Origin: Lachnospiraceae bacterium UBA3273
GTDB taxonomy: Bacteria > Bacillota > Clostridia > Lachnospirales > Lachnospiraceae
Assembly (NCBI GenBank): GCA_002362385.1
Contig: DEUB01000046.1
Location: 112,620-176,619, forward strand
Direction of reading: 5' to 3'
Length of the DNA: 64,000 nucleotides
Numbering within the stretch: the first letter of the stretch is position 1; each line of letters opens with the position of its first letter. Below, piece after piece: positions 18,195 through 27,223 of the stretch. Below the pieces are notes generated by a model, which worked only from the letters and a program-made list of their open reading frames with translations, was not told where the DNA came from and ran no database searches. Position numbers and translations under genes: made by a program.

Positions 18195-18236
18195 ATGTCC
18201 TGCTCCTTTTGATCGTCTTTCTTATATCCGTCCGCC

Positions 18237-19313
18237 TCATAAAGTCCCTTCCGGGATCTGCTGGGTAATGCAGTGTATATTCCCTCCGCCCACGATAACG
18301 CTCCTCGCCATAACGGGTACGATCTTTCTTTCGGGAAACGCTTTACCTAAGATCCTCGCTGCCTGTTCATCGTTTTCATCGCCAAACTGCGGCAGGATCA
18401 CGCTCCTGTTGGAAATATAGAAGTTTACATAACTCGCAGCCAGGCGCTCCCCCGGCTCTCGTTCGTCCTCTCCTTCTTCAAATACAAAGCCCTTACATTC
18501 TTCCTCTGTTATCAAAACAGGCTTCTTTGGAATGGGAAGCTTTATGATCTGAAGCTTTCTTCCCCTTGCATCCCGTTCCTTTAAAAGCAGCTCATAACAG
18601 GCCTTGGAATAAGGATACTGTACATCCTCCTCATCCTCTGTCCATGCCAACGCCACCACCCCCGGCCTTATAAAGGCACAGATGTTGTCCACGTGCTCAT
18701 TGGTCTCATCCCCGTAGATGCCATGGGGCAGCCAGATCACTTTTTCGCCGCCCAAATAATTGCATAACATGCGTTCTATTTCCATTTTGCTCATGGAAGG
18801 GTTGCGCCCGGGGCTTAAAAGACAGGCTTCCGTGGTCAGAATGGTCCCTTCCCCGTCAGAGTGGACGGAGCCCCCTTCCAAGACAAAGGGAGAAGCGTCG
18901 ACACACGGGATCCCCAGCCTTTCGCAAAACCGTTCCGCCGCCAGATCATCCCGTTCCCAATGGGCGTATAATCCGTCATGCTCCCCGCCCCATGCATTAA
19001 AGCTCCAGCTTACGCCATGGACCGTTCCCTTTTCATCCGTCACAAAGGTAGGTCCCACGTCCCTGGCCCAGGCATCATCCGTTTCTATCTCCAAAACCTG
19101 TATATTCTCGTGGTTTTCGCAGTTATATAACATACGTTCCGCTTCTTCTTTATGCTCCTTGTCCGCCAGCATAAACAGTTTTTCATCCGCCGCTATAGCG
19201 TCGGCAATGCGGCAAAAGGTACTTTTTGCCTCTTTTCCGCCATATATCCATGAACCGGGCCTTACAGGCCAGATCATCATGCAGCCCCAGTGCCTTTCAA
19301 ATTCTCCCGGCAT
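18237..19313 (-). CDS. aguA: Agmatine deiminase
   Basis: This 358-residue protein converts agmatine to N-carbamoylputrescine. It has the guanidine-modifying fold with WARDVGPTFV, the His in NEHVDNI and the catalytic Cys in GGGNIHCITQQIPEG near the C-terminus. I chose ATG 19313 (MPGEFERH) because GGGGGAG lies upstream and the family begins close to this motif. A longer in-frame start at 19403 would add a 30-residue Asn/Gly repeat and overlap the preceding gene. Confidence 0.9.
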   Translation of the reverse strand: MPGEFERHWGCMMIWPVRPGSWIYGGKEAKSTFCRIADAIAADEKLFMLADKEHKEEAERMLYNCENHENIQVLEIETDDAWARDVGPTFVTDEKGTVHGVSWSFNAWGGEHDGLYAHWERDDLAAERFCERLGIPCVDASPFVLEGGSVHSDGEGTILTTEACLLSPGRNPSMSKMEIERMLCNYLGGEKVIWLPHGIYGDETNEHVDNICAFIRPGVVALAWTEDEEDVQYPYSKACYELLLKERDARGRKLQIIKLPIPKKPVLITEEECKGFVFEEGEDEREPGERLAASYVNFYISNRSVILPQFGDENDEQAARILGKAFPERKIVPVMARSVIVGGGNIHCITQQIPEGTL

Positions 19314-19316
19314 CCT

Positions 19317-19376
19317 GAAAGCTCCCCCATTATCCTGTCTGCCATTATTTTGTCCCCCATTATCCCGTCCGCCGTT
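19317..19376 (-). repeat. Four degenerate 15-bp tandem repeats before aguA
   Basis: Four consecutive 15-bp units (consensus AATGGGGGACAGGAT) fill the spacer between the nspC stop and the aguA start, keep frame with aguA and end in its ribosome site. If read in frame they encode NGGRD, NGGQN, NGRQD and NGGAF. Confidence 0.7.
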
Positions 19377-20523
19377 AAGACAGCCGCCCTTTGAAATCCT
19401 CATATCCGAAGCTCCTTATGATCTCACAATTTCCGTCCCGTTTCCTGAATACAAGCGCCGGAAGGGGCATTCCATTAAAGGTGTTATTTTTTACCATGGA
19501 ATAAATTGCCATATCCTCAAATATCAATTTATCCCCGATACCTATTTCCCTGTCAAAGGAATAATCCCCTATTACATCCCCGGCCAGGCAGGTTGCCGAG
19601 GAAAGCCTGTAGGTATAGGGCTTTTCTCCCGGTTTACCGCTCTCTTTTAAAGGCGGACGGTAAGGCATCTCCAAAACATCCGGCATATGGCAGGCGGCAG
19701 AACCATCCAATATAAGGATCTCCATTCCGTTTTTTACCTTATCCAAAACCTCTGTTATGAAATATCCTGCATTTAACGCCACCGCTTCTCCCGGCTCCAG
19801 GTAAACCTGCACGCCGTAAGTCTTTTGCATATGGCAGATACACTCTTCCAAAAGTGCAAGATCATAGTCCTCCCTGGTAATGTGGTGGCCGCCTCCCATG
19901 TTAAGCCACTTGATCTGTCTTAAATAAGGGGCAAATTTATCCTCCACCGCATCCAGGGTCCTTTTTAAATCATCGGCATTTTGTTCACACAGCGTATGGA
20001 AATGCAAACCTTCCACATCTTCCGGCAGACGCCCCCCACAGGTTTCATCCAGCCAGCCTTTAAAGTTCTCTATGGTCATGCCCAGCCTGGACGCATAAGC
20101 ACAGGGGTCATAAATGGCATGTCCCTCCTGGGTGGAGCATTCTGGATTGATCCGCAGGCCGATACTGCTTTTATCACATATGTTATGGAATTTTTCATAC
20201 TGCCCTGGGGAATTGAAAACGATATGGTCACATATCCTGTTCAGTTCCTCTATTTCATCTTCCTTATATGCCGGGCAGAAAACGTGGTTCTCCTTTCCCA
20301 TTTCTTCCATGCCAAGGCGTGCCTCATACAGACCGCTTGCCGTAGTGCCGCTTATATAGCTGCCGACCAGGGGATAGGCATAAAAAAAAGAGAAAGCCTT
20401 CTGTGCCAGCAGAATGCGGCACCCGGTATTTTGTTCCACCCTGTTAAGAATTTCCAAATTGTGGATCAGCCGTTCCTCATCCACCACATAACATGGGGTT
20501 TTTAGTTTACATAATTCCATCAT
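19375..20523 (-). CDS. nspC: Carboxynorspermidine/carboxyspermidine decarboxylase
   Basis: This 382-residue PLP enzyme of the alanine-racemase fold type III decarboxylates carboxyspermidine to spermidine. The PLP Lys lies in ILLAQKAFS near residue 43, and the second half shows LEPGEAVALNAGYFI and DGSAACHMPDVLEMPYR, typical of the NspC branch. It follows the saccharopine-dehydrogenase-like gene that makes its substrate, with a 73-bp gap. The length is normal for the family. Confidence 0.9.
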   Translation of the reverse strand: MMELCKLKTPCYVVDEERLIHNLEILNRVEQNTGCRILLAQKAFSFFYAYPLVGSYISGTTASGLYEARLGMEEMGKENHVFCPAYKEDEIEELNRICDHIVFNSPGQYEKFHNICDKSSIGLRINPECSTQEGHAIYDPCAYASRLGMTIENFKGWLDETCGGRLPEDVEGLHFHTLCEQNADDLKRTLDAVEDKFAPYLRQIKWLNMGGGHHITREDYDLALLEECICHMQKTYGVQVYLEPGEAVALNAGYFITEVLDKVKNGMEILILDGSAACHMPDVLEMPYRPPLKESGKPGEKPYTYRLSSATCLAGDVIGDYSFDREIGIGDKLIFEDMAIYSMVKNNTFNGMPLPALVFRKRDGNCEIIRSFGYEDFKGRLS

Positions 20524-20596
20524 ATAACTCCTGCCTGATTTTTTCCGCAGCTATTCTTCCGCTAACCGGCTGACAGATTCATCCGCGTCTTTTTAT

Positions 20597-21856
20597 CTAG
20601 TCCACCAGGACGGGATTTTCTTCCACGACCCAGGGCAGTCCCCATTGATTCAATGCTTCCATATAAGGATCGGGATCGAATTCTTCAATATTGAAAACTC
20701 CTGCTCCTTTCCATGTGCCGGTCACAAGCATCATGGCGCCGATCATGGCGGGTACGCCTGTAGTATAGGAGATCGCCTGTGAACCTACTTCCTTGTAGCA
20801 TTCCTGGTGGTCACAGACATTATAAATGTAAAGGGTCTTTTCTTTACCGTCCTTTTTTCCGGTAAAGATACAGCCAATATTGGTTTTTCCCACAGTCCTT
20901 TCTCCCAAAGTGGCGGGATCAGGCAGCAGCCTCTTCAAAAACTGGATAGGAACGATCTGCCTGCCTTCAAATTCAACAGGCTCCGTGGAAAGCATCCCCA
21001 CATTTTCCAGACATTTCATGTGGGTAAGGTAGCTCTGACCAAAGGTCATAAAAAAGCGGATCCTCTTAACTCCGGGAATGTTTTTCGCAAGGGACTCAAT
21101 TTCCTCATGATGGAGCAGGTACATATCCTTCATGCCCACCTCTTTAAAATCATATTCCCTTTTGATGCTCATAGGCTCTATCTCGATCCACTTTCCGTCC
21201 TCCCAATAGGAGCCGGGCGCGGAAACCTCCCTTAGATTGATCTCGGGATTAAAATTGGTGGCAAAGGGATAGCCGTGGTCTCCGCCGTTGCAGTCCAAAA
21301 TATCAATGGTTTCGATCTCGTCAAAATAGTGCTTTAAGGCGTATGCGGAAAAAACGCTTGTGACCCCGGGATCAAAGCCGCTTCCCAAAAGCGCGGTAAT
21401 GCCCGCTTCCTTAAACCTTTCCTCATAAGCCCACTGCCATGAATAATCGAAATAAGCGCTGAAGCCCAGCCGCTTGCAGCGTTCCTCATAGATTTTCCGC
21501 CATGCAGGATCATTGGTATCCTCCGCCTCATAATTGGCCGTATCGATATAGGAAACCTTACATTCCACACATGCGTCCATAATGGTCAGATCCTGATAGG
21601 GCAGGGCCACGTTTAAGACTGCATCCGGTTTATAGGAGCCAATAAGGGAAACCACTTCCTCTTTTTTATCAGCATCCACCCTTGCCGTGGTAACCTTTGT
21701 CTTTGTCCACCCATCAACCTCTTCCTTAACCCTATCACATTTTTCTTTTGTGCGGCTGGCAATACAGATCTCCGTAAACACCCCGCTGTTCTGACAGCAT
21801 TTTTTGATCGCCACCTGGGCAACGCCGCCGCATCCTATGATCAATAACCTGCTCAT
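20597..21856 (-). CDS. Carboxyspermidine dehydrogenase (saccharopine dehydrogenase family)
   Basis: This 419-residue protein condenses putrescine with aspartate semialdehyde using NADPH to give carboxyspermidine. The Rossmann motif LLIIGCGGVAQVAIKKC is at the N-terminus, and the saccharopine-dehydrogenase C-terminal domain includes GSGFDPGVTSVF. It overlaps the spermidine synthase gene by 4 bp and precedes nspC. That context, not the fold alone, identifies it as the polyamine enzyme rather than a lysine-pathway dehydrogenase. Confidence 0.88.
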   Translation of the reverse strand: MSRLLIIGCGGVAQVAIKKCCQNSGVFTEICIASRTKEKCDRVKEEVDGWTKTKVTTARVDADKKEEVVSLIGSYKPDAVLNVALPYQDLTIMDACVECKVSYIDTANYEAEDTNDPAWRKIYEERCKRLGFSAYFDYSWQWAYEERFKEAGITALLGSGFDPGVTSVFSAYALKHYFDEIETIDILDCNGGDHGYPFATNFNPEINLREVSAPGSYWEDGKWIEIEPMSIKREYDFKEVGMKDMYLLHHEEIESLAKNIPGVKRIRFFMTFGQSYLTHMKCLENVGMLSTEPVEFEGRQIVPIQFLKRLLPDPATLGERTVGKTNIGCIFTGKKDGKEKTLYIYNVCDHQECYKEVGSQAISYTTGVPAMIGAMMLVTGTWKGAGVFNIEEFDPDPYMEALNQWGLPWVVEENPVLVD

Positions 21857-22710
21857 GAATTTTCCTCCTCTTCCAGTAAATCTTCCACGTATTTGGGCAG
21901 CATAAAAGCTCCCGTATGCAGATTGGTAGTATAATACCAGGTTTCCAGCTTCCTTTTATTAAAACTTTCCGGCTTAAAATCATTCAGCGGATGGTACTTT
22001 TTGGAAGCAAAGCCAAAAAGCCAGTAGCCGGAGGGGCAGGTGGGGATATGCGCCTGATAGACCCGGCTTATGGGAAAGCTTTTATAGGCCTTCCTGTGCA
22101 TGCTCCTGCACGCCACCTCGTCCTCGTCATAAAAAGGGCTTCCGTGCTGGTAGACCATAATACCGTCTTCCTTCAGCGCCTTATAGCAGCTTCCGTAAAA
22201 TTCCTTGGTAAACAGACCTTCCGTATGACCGAAAGGATCCGTGGAATCATTGACGATGATATCATAGGCATTTATTTTGCCCCTTAAAAAGCGCAGCCCG
22301 TCCTCATAGTAGATCTTTACCCTGGGATCCTCAAAGCCCTTTGCCGTTTCCGGGAAGAACTTCCTGCACACCTCAACGAACATATCATCGGATTCCACCA
22401 CGTCGATCTCCTCTATTTCGTTATATCTGCAGAACTCTCTTGCAACGCCTCCGTCCCCTCCGCCGATGATCAGCACCTTTTTCGCATTGGGATGCACGCT
22501 CATGGGGACATGGGTCACCATCTCATTATAGATAAATTCGTCCGCCTCGGAAAATATAATATCCCCGTCTAAGGTAACAAACCTTCCGAATTCCGGAGAT
22601 TCGAAAACATCAATTCTCTGGTAATCGCTCTGGGCGCTGTATAACTGCTTATCCGTGCGGATGGAAATTTTCACATTCTGCGTATGCATCTCGGAAAACC
22701 ACATTTCCAT
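21853..22710 (-). CDS. speE: Spermidine synthase-like aminopropyltransferase
   Basis: This 285-residue protein transfers an aminopropyl group from decarboxylated S-adenosylmethionine to a diamine. The nucleotide-binding motif VLIIGGGDGGVAREF and the polyamine-site DSTDPFG loop are present, and the N-terminal beta-domain begins with MWFSEMH. No S-adenosylmethionine decarboxylase (speD) is in the window, although the operon otherwise contains a decarboxylated-SAM-independent route. The acceptor might be agmatine or putrescine. Confidence 0.88.
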   Translation of the reverse strand: MEMWFSEMHTQNVKISIRTDKQLYSAQSDYQRIDVFESPEFGRFVTLDGDIIFSEADEFIYNEMVTHVPMSVHPNAKKVLIIGGGDGGVAREFCRYNEIEEIDVVESDDMFVEVCRKFFPETAKGFEDPRVKIYYEDGLRFLRGKINAYDIIVNDSTDPFGHTEGLFTKEFYGSCYKALKEDGIMVYQHGSPFYDEDEVACRSMHRKAYKSFPISRVYQAHIPTCPSGYWLFGFASKKYHPLNDFKPESFNKRKLETWYYTTNLHTGAFMLPKYVEDLLEEEENS

Positions 22711-22730
22711 GGCTGTTCCTCCTTTTTACT

Positions 22731-24182
22731 TTACTGCCGTATCACATTCAGCCGCTTCACTTCAGGGTCCTCCGTTCCCTGGAGGGAACACCCCTTTTGT
22801 CCTGCATATAAAATATATTCAATGATCTCTCTGCTGATTCTCTCTCCAGGGGCCAGAATAGGGATCCCCGGCGGGTAACACATGACAAACTCCCCGCAGA
22901 CAGCGCCTTCCGTCTCTTCAATGGGAAGGGATATCTTATTGGAATAAAAAGCCTTCTGGGGGCTCATGACTACCTGGGGCTGTACATATTCCCCCGTTAC
23001 CAGACCGCTTCCGTCCCGCTCATAAAGCCGCTTGATATCCGAAAGCGCCCCTACCAGCCTTTCAATGTCACGGGTCCTGTCGCCGATGGAAATATAGGCT
23101 AAAATGTTTCCGATATCGCCAAACTCTATCTGGATATCATATTCGTCCCTTAAAAGATCATAGACTTCGATCCCCGTCAGGCCTATTCCCTGGGTATGGA
23201 CGGAAAGCTTCGTCACATCATAATCAAAAACGCTGTTCCCGTTTACTAACTCCTTGCTGTAGGCATAATAGCCGCCGATGGCATTGATCTCCGCCCTGGC
23301 ATACTCCGCCATCTGCACTACCCTGGCAAAGGATTCCCTTCCCCTTAAGGCCAGATTCCTCCTGGAAATATCAAGGCTTGATAAAAGCAGATAGGAAGCG
23401 CTCGTGGTCTGGGTTAAATTGATGATCTGCCTTACATAATCCGCATTAACGCCGTTATTGGTCAATAGTAAGGAGCTCTGGGTCAGGCTTCCTCCTGATT
23501 TATGCATGGAGACCGCCGCATAATCGGCTCCTGCCGCCATAGCCGATACGGGCAGATCCTCCCCAAAATACAGATGTGTGCCATGGGCCTCGTCCGCCAG
23601 CACCTGAATGCCGTGTTCATGAGCCAGCTTCACAATGCTCTTCAAATCGGAACAGATACCGTAATAGGTGGGATTATTTACCAGAACCGCAACCGCATCG
23701 GGATTTTCTTTAATGGCCCTTTCTAAGGGAGCCGTTTCCATTGCCAGCGCGATCCCGATCCTGTCATTTACTTCGGGCTCCACATATACCGGCACCGCAC
23801 CGCAGATGACTAACGCATTGATCACGCTTTTGTGGACATTCCGGGGCAGGATGATCTTATCCCCGCTTTTGCAGACGGAAAGGATCATGCTCTGCACCGC
23901 CGAGGTGGTTCCCCCGATCATCAAAAAGGCATGCTCCGCCATAAAAGCGTCCGCCGCCAGCTCCTCCGCCTCCCTGATCACTGAAACGGGATGGCAGAGA
24001 TTATCCAAAGGCTTCATGGAATTTACATCCAGCCCCACGCATTTTTCCCCTAAAAGCTCCACTAACTCCGGGTTGCCCCGGCCCCTTTTGTGTCCGGGAA
24101 CATCAAAAGGAACCACTCTTTTCTTTCTGAACTTTTCAAGAGCCTCATAAATCGGGGCCGATTTCTGTCTTTCCAGATCCAT
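22731..24182 (-). CDS. speA: Arginine decarboxylase (fold type I PLP, Orn/Lys/Arg family)
   Basis: This 483-residue protein starts the operon by converting arginine to agmatine. The PLP Lys lies in SMHKSGGSLTQSS, with upstream IGGTTSAVQSMI and LADEAHGTHLYFG motifs. It is a short decarboxylase without the N-terminal wing domain of the large enterobacterial enzymes. ATG 24182 has AGAGGG upstream. The longer reading frame from 24278 would run through the hairpin at 24211-24234 and is rejected. Confidence 0.88.
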   Translation of the reverse strand: MDLERQKSAPIYEALEKFRKKRVVPFDVPGHKRGRGNPELVELLGEKCVGLDVNSMKPLDNLCHPVSVIREAEELAADAFMAEHAFLMIGGTTSAVQSMILSVCKSGDKIILPRNVHKSVINALVICGAVPVYVEPEVNDRIGIALAMETAPLERAIKENPDAVAVLVNNPTYYGICSDLKSIVKLAHEHGIQVLADEAHGTHLYFGEDLPVSAMAAGADYAAVSMHKSGGSLTQSSLLLTNNGVNADYVRQIINLTQTTSASYLLLSSLDISRRNLALRGRESFARVVQMAEYARAEINAIGGYYAYSKELVNGNSVFDYDVTKLSVHTQGIGLTGIEVYDLLRDEYDIQIEFGDIGNILAYISIGDRTRDIERLVGALSDIKRLYERDGSGLVTGEYVQPQVVMSPQKAFYSNKISLPIEETEGAVCGEFVMCYPPGIPILAPGERISREIIEYILYAGQKGCSLQGTEDPEVKRLNVIRQ

Positions 24183-24206
24183 TTTCCATCCCTCTGCATC
24201 TAACAT

Positions 24207-24236
24207 AACAAAAGCAGGTGTCACCACCTGCTTTCT
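24207..24236 (-). terminator. Terminator/attenuator hairpin just before speA
   Basis: A perfect 10-bp stem (AAAGCAGGTG and CACCTGCTTT, loop GTGA on the minus strand) is followed by TTTTGTT, then speA's ribosome site about 20 bp later. It ends the leader described at 24207-24490 and could act as an attenuator of the polyamine operon. Confidence 0.7.
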
Positions 24237-24490
24237 GTCAAAAGTCATATACATACAAATTTGGTATAAGCCTTTCATCCGGAGTAATTAAAACAAATAC
24301 ATTGCTTTTCTTATTGACCGTTTCACAAGATGATGTGTAATACACTGATTATTAAGTAATCAACTTATAAAATCGAGCTATGACGCTCTATCAATAATGT
24401 GGCATAAGGCCACCCTCGGCAATTGCCCCGCCTGTCCGTTGGCTTATGATAAAGGGCTGTTATTTGCGTAATTATCCATAACGCTCATAC
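24207..24490 (-). ncRNA. Candidate structured leader or small RNA before the polyamine operon
   Basis: About 280 nt lie between a strong promoter and the terminator hairpin, with no coding frame. On the minus strand it folds into several local hairpins: GTTAT...ATAAC, a CATAAGCCA with TGGCCTTATG long-range stem, GTGGC-CTTAT-GCCAC, GAGC-GTCATA-GCTC and TGATT...AATCA. I do not recognise it as a known riboswitch, 6S RNA, tmRNA or SRP RNA. It could be a ligand-sensing leader of speA or an independent RNA ending at the hairpin. Confidence 0.45.
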
Positions 24491-24496
24491 ATTCAC

Positions 24497-24525
24497 ATCA
24501 TTGCATAACCTTCAGAGTTTGTCAA
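24497..24525 (-). promoter_or_regulatory. Promoter of the leader/ncRNA and probably of the polyamine operon
   Basis: The minus strand shows TTGACA at 24520-24525, a 17-bp spacer and AATGAT at 24497-24502, with an extended -10 TG one base upstream of the hexamer. Transcription would start near 24490, about 310 nt before speA. The rest of the gap up to 24592 is the downstream end of the lipoprotein gene. Confidence 0.65.
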
Positions 24526-24592
24526 TAAGATTTTATTGCCGCTCACGCCGCTCCACTCATGCGTTCTGCCCTGACTGCTTTTGTTTGTAACT

Positions 24593-25699
24593 CTATTCTA
24601 CTACCAGATCCTGCCATACGTCACTGGCAACCAAAGCGATATAAGTTTTTCCGGTATTTAAGATGATCTCATTGCCATCCAGATCATAGTACTTGGTGGG
24701 ATAAATATCATCCTGCTTGTCCCATGTGATCGGAATTGCCTGTCCGCCTGTAATATAGTAACCACCCATGCCGTTTCCGTCTTTTACGAAGAAGTTCATA
24801 TAGCCGTTATCGTCTAACTGCTCATATTTGGTCTCCTGTAAGATAACATTGGTAAACTCCATATATGCGCCGTTGCCTGCATCCTTGTATTCCCCTCCGT
24901 ACTCGGAATAACGGTATAATCCGCTTTCCGGAATATATTCCAGACGGGAGTTATTGTGCTCAAAGGGCAGTTCAATATTGGTACATGGCTTCACATTGGA
25001 ACCCTGGGACAGATCCACAGGATTTGCTTCGGATGCAAACTGGAAGTGGGAACCCTGATAATACATATTGTATTCCCTGTCAATGCCGGAGTTCTCGAAT
25101 CTCTTCGCGATCTCGCCGCTTAAGATATACTCTGTAAACTCTCTTGCTTTTCCGTTGTTTACACGGCCGAAACCACCGTTAAAGTTGTCCACAAAAGGAT
25201 TTACCAAAAAGTAGTCAATATAGAAGGGGCCTCCGTCATGACATACGACCGCATTCCATTCCGGTGCGATCTGTAAATTGGTAGTACGGGTGCTCCTGAT
25301 GCTGCCCAGCTGTTCGATCTTTTCCCAATCCTTTACCAATACCATAAATCTGGTAATGTGACCGTTCATGGTGCTGTTCATCATTTCATAAACAACGTCC
25401 GCTTCGCTGATGCCGTAATGAGGCAGCGCAGTCTTTTCGTTATCGATCATAACCGCAACCGGACGCTGGTTTTTCAAGCTTTCATCGATCCACTCATTGG
25501 TCAGTTCGCTTCGGTACATACCCTCTCTGACTTCTTCAGGAGCAGGAGTCTCTTCTTCCGGCTCTACTACCGTCACGGTGTCCTCGACCGCCGGTTCCGG
25601 TTCAGCAGGGGGTTCCTCCTCCGGTTTATCCTTGCCGCACGCCGTAAGGCTCAAAACCATTCCGCATACCAGCAGGCCATACATTAGTTTTTTCTTCAT
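24593..25699 (-). CDS. YerB-like DUF3048 lipoprotein
   Basis: This 368-residue protein has a signal peptide with lipobox LTAC (Cys about 21). A Pro/Glu-rich tether to about residue 60 follows, then the two-part DUF3048 domain (RPVAVMIDNEKTALPHYGIS, MNGHITRFMVLV, GSIRSTRTTNLQIAPEW). Family members are surface lipoproteins of unknown role; B. subtilis YerB is the reference. It starts after AGGATAGGG and appears to be a single gene. Confidence 0.85.
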   Translation of the reverse strand: MKKKLMYGLLVCGMVLSLTACGKDKPEEEPPAEPEPAVEDTVTVVEPEEETPAPEEVREGMYRSELTNEWIDESLKNQRPVAVMIDNEKTALPHYGISEADVVYEMMNSTMNGHITRFMVLVKDWEKIEQLGSIRSTRTTNLQIAPEWNAVVCHDGGPFYIDYFLVNPFVDNFNGGFGRVNNGKAREFTEYILSGEIAKRFENSGIDREYNMYYQGSHFQFASEANPVDLSQGSNVKPCTNIELPFEHNNSRLEYIPESGLYRYSEYGGEYKDAGNGAYMEFTNVILQETKYEQLDDNGYMNFFVKDGNGMGGYYITGGQAIPITWDKQDDIYPTKYYDLDGNEIILNTGKTYIALVASDVWQDLVVE

Positions 25700-25752
25700 A
25701 TCCCTATCCTCTTTAAATTATAGATTTGTTACGAAAACATTATAAGAAAATA

Positions 25753-27096
25753 TCAGGTGCTTGTCAATGGATGGATGAAAAGGAAACCTGCGATATCCGC
25801 CAATATCCAGCCTATGGGAATAGCCCACCAGATGCCGTATACGCCGATAGAAGGATGAGGGGACAGCGCATAGGCAAGGAGCACCCTGGTCCCCAGGGAA
25901 ATAACCGTCAGGACCACCGATATCTCGGGTCTCCCGTTTCCCCGGAAATAGCCGTATAAAAGGAACAGAAGCCCGATCCCCCAGTAAAATGCCCCTTCTA
26001 TGCGCAGATATCCGGTTCCGATCCCTATGATCTCCGTTTCCGTATTTTTTACAAAAAATCCCATAAGCTGCGGGGATGTTATGTAAACCAAGCATGAAAT
26101 GACCAGGCAGAAAGCCACGGAAACGATGATCGCCGACCTGGTCCCTTTTTTGATGCGCTTTTTCTCCCCCGCCCCGTAATTCTGGGAAATGAAGATGGAA
26201 TAAGCATTTGCAAATTCCTGGGCGGGCATATAAGCCAGTGTGTCGATCTTAACCGCCGCCGCAAAGGCCGCCATGACCGCTGTGCCAAAGCTGTTTACCA
26301 GTCCCTGTATCATCAGGATCCCGAAATTCATGACCGACTGCTGAACGCATGCCGCCATGGAAAACCGGATGACTTCCCTTAAATAGGTCTTTCTGTTTTT
26401 ATCCCTGGAAACGTCTTTTCCAAACTGACCGACACCCCTGCCAAAAACTTCCTTTAATAAAACATAACACCCGATACCCAATCCCGAGAACCCCTGGGCA
26501 ATGACCGTTGCCACGGCCGCTCCCCTGATCCCCCAGGAAAATTTTGTGATGAACAATAAGTCCAGCCCGATATTGAGAAGGGCAGCCGCTCCCAAGAACA
26601 AAAGGGGCGTGACCGAATCGCCCATGGCCCTTAACAGATAGGCAAAGTAATTATAAAGAAATACAAAAACGATCCCCATGAAAATAACGAAAACGTATTC
26701 CCGCATCATGCCATATACGGCGTCCGGAACCTTTAAAAGCTTTAATATCCCGTCAATGCCTGCAAAGACCGCTATATTCATTACAACCGTTATGCTTCCG
26801 ATAAAGCAAAAGGAAACGATTGCAGAGTTATGTAAACTTCCCGTCTCATTTTTCCCGAAATAAAAGGAAAAAAGAGAACCGCTCCCCATGCACAATCCGA
26901 TCAGTACCGATGTCAGAAAGGTCATTAAGGTATAGGCGCTTCCCACAGCCCCAAGGGCGTCAGCTCCCAGAAATCTTCCTACGATCAGACTGTCCGCAAT
27001 GTTGTAGCATTGCTGAAGCAGATTGCCTAAGATCATGGGGGCCGCAAATATGAGCATTGTTTTTGTCACGTTTCCTTTTGTCAGATCCTTATTCAT
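25753..27096 (-). CDS. MATE-family efflux transporter
   Basis: This 447-residue protein has 12 predicted membrane helices. The N-terminus LTKGNVTKTMLIFAAPMILGNLLQQ-type signature is diagnostic of the NorM/DinF-like MATE group. It likely exports cationic drugs or metabolites against a sodium or proton gradient. The conserved N-terminus fixes the start at ATG 27096, yet no ribosome site precedes it and a -10 box ends only 6 bp upstream, so the mRNA may be leaderless. Confidence 0.9.
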   Translation of the reverse strand: MNKDLTKGNVTKTMLIFAAPMILGNLLQQCYNIADSLIVGRFLGADALGAVGSAYTLMTFLTSVLIGLCMGSGSLFSFYFGKNETGSLHNSAIVSFCFIGSITVVMNIAVFAGIDGILKLLKVPDAVYGMMREYVFVIFMGIVFVFLYNYFAYLLRAMGDSVTPLLFLGAAALLNIGLDLLFITKFSWGIRGAAVATVIAQGFSGLGIGCYVLLKEVFGRGVGQFGKDVSRDKNRKTYLREVIRFSMAACVQQSVMNFGILMIQGLVNSFGTAVMAAFAAAVKIDTLAYMPAQEFANAYSIFISQNYGAGEKKRIKKGTRSAIIVSVAFCLVISCLVYITSPQLMGFFVKNTETEIIGIGTGYLRIEGAFYWGIGLLFLLYGYFRGNGRPEISVVLTVISLGTRVLLAYALSPHPSIGVYGIWWAIPIGWILADIAGFLFIHPLTST

Positions 27097-27102
27097 GGGA
27101 TT

Positions 27103-27132
27103 ATTGTATCACAGGGCTTTTATGTCCTTCAA
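27103..27132 (-). promoter_or_regulatory. Promoter abutting the MATE start codon
   Basis: TTGAAG at 27127-27132, an 18-bp spacer and TACAAT at 27103-27108 with an extended -10 (TGA before the hexamer) place the transcription start at or beside the ATG at 27096. Confidence 0.5.
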
Positions 27133-27207
27133 TATCTCTTCGTACATTTTTCCCACACTGTTGTACAGAGCCCCGTTTTTCATAATACGCACGAACATGC
27201 CGTCCAT
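27109..27207 (-). CDS. Possible 32-residue small protein
   Basis: A short frame begins MDGMFVRIMKNG and ends EEILKDIKAL with a helical look. It lies 16 bp after the phosphatase gene and stops inside the MATE promoter. The phosphatase gene's last codons contain AAGGAGG, but 20 bp away, so initiation is doubtful. It may be a real small protein or a decayed gene end. I do not recognise it. Confidence 0.3.
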   Translation of the reverse strand: MDGMFVRIMKNGALYNSVGKMYEEILKDIKAL

Positions 27208-27223
27208 GTCGTGAAAATATATA

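Noticed and set aside
24183..24278. Longer speA start
   Set aside because: It would translate through the terminator hairpin at 24211-24234 and lacks a ribosome site.
24400..24430. AGGGTGG string in the speA leader resembling the T-box anticodon-acceptor motif
   Set aside because: The following bases (CCTTATGCCAC) do not fit the rest of the T-box consensus, and the operon is not aminoacyl-tRNA related.
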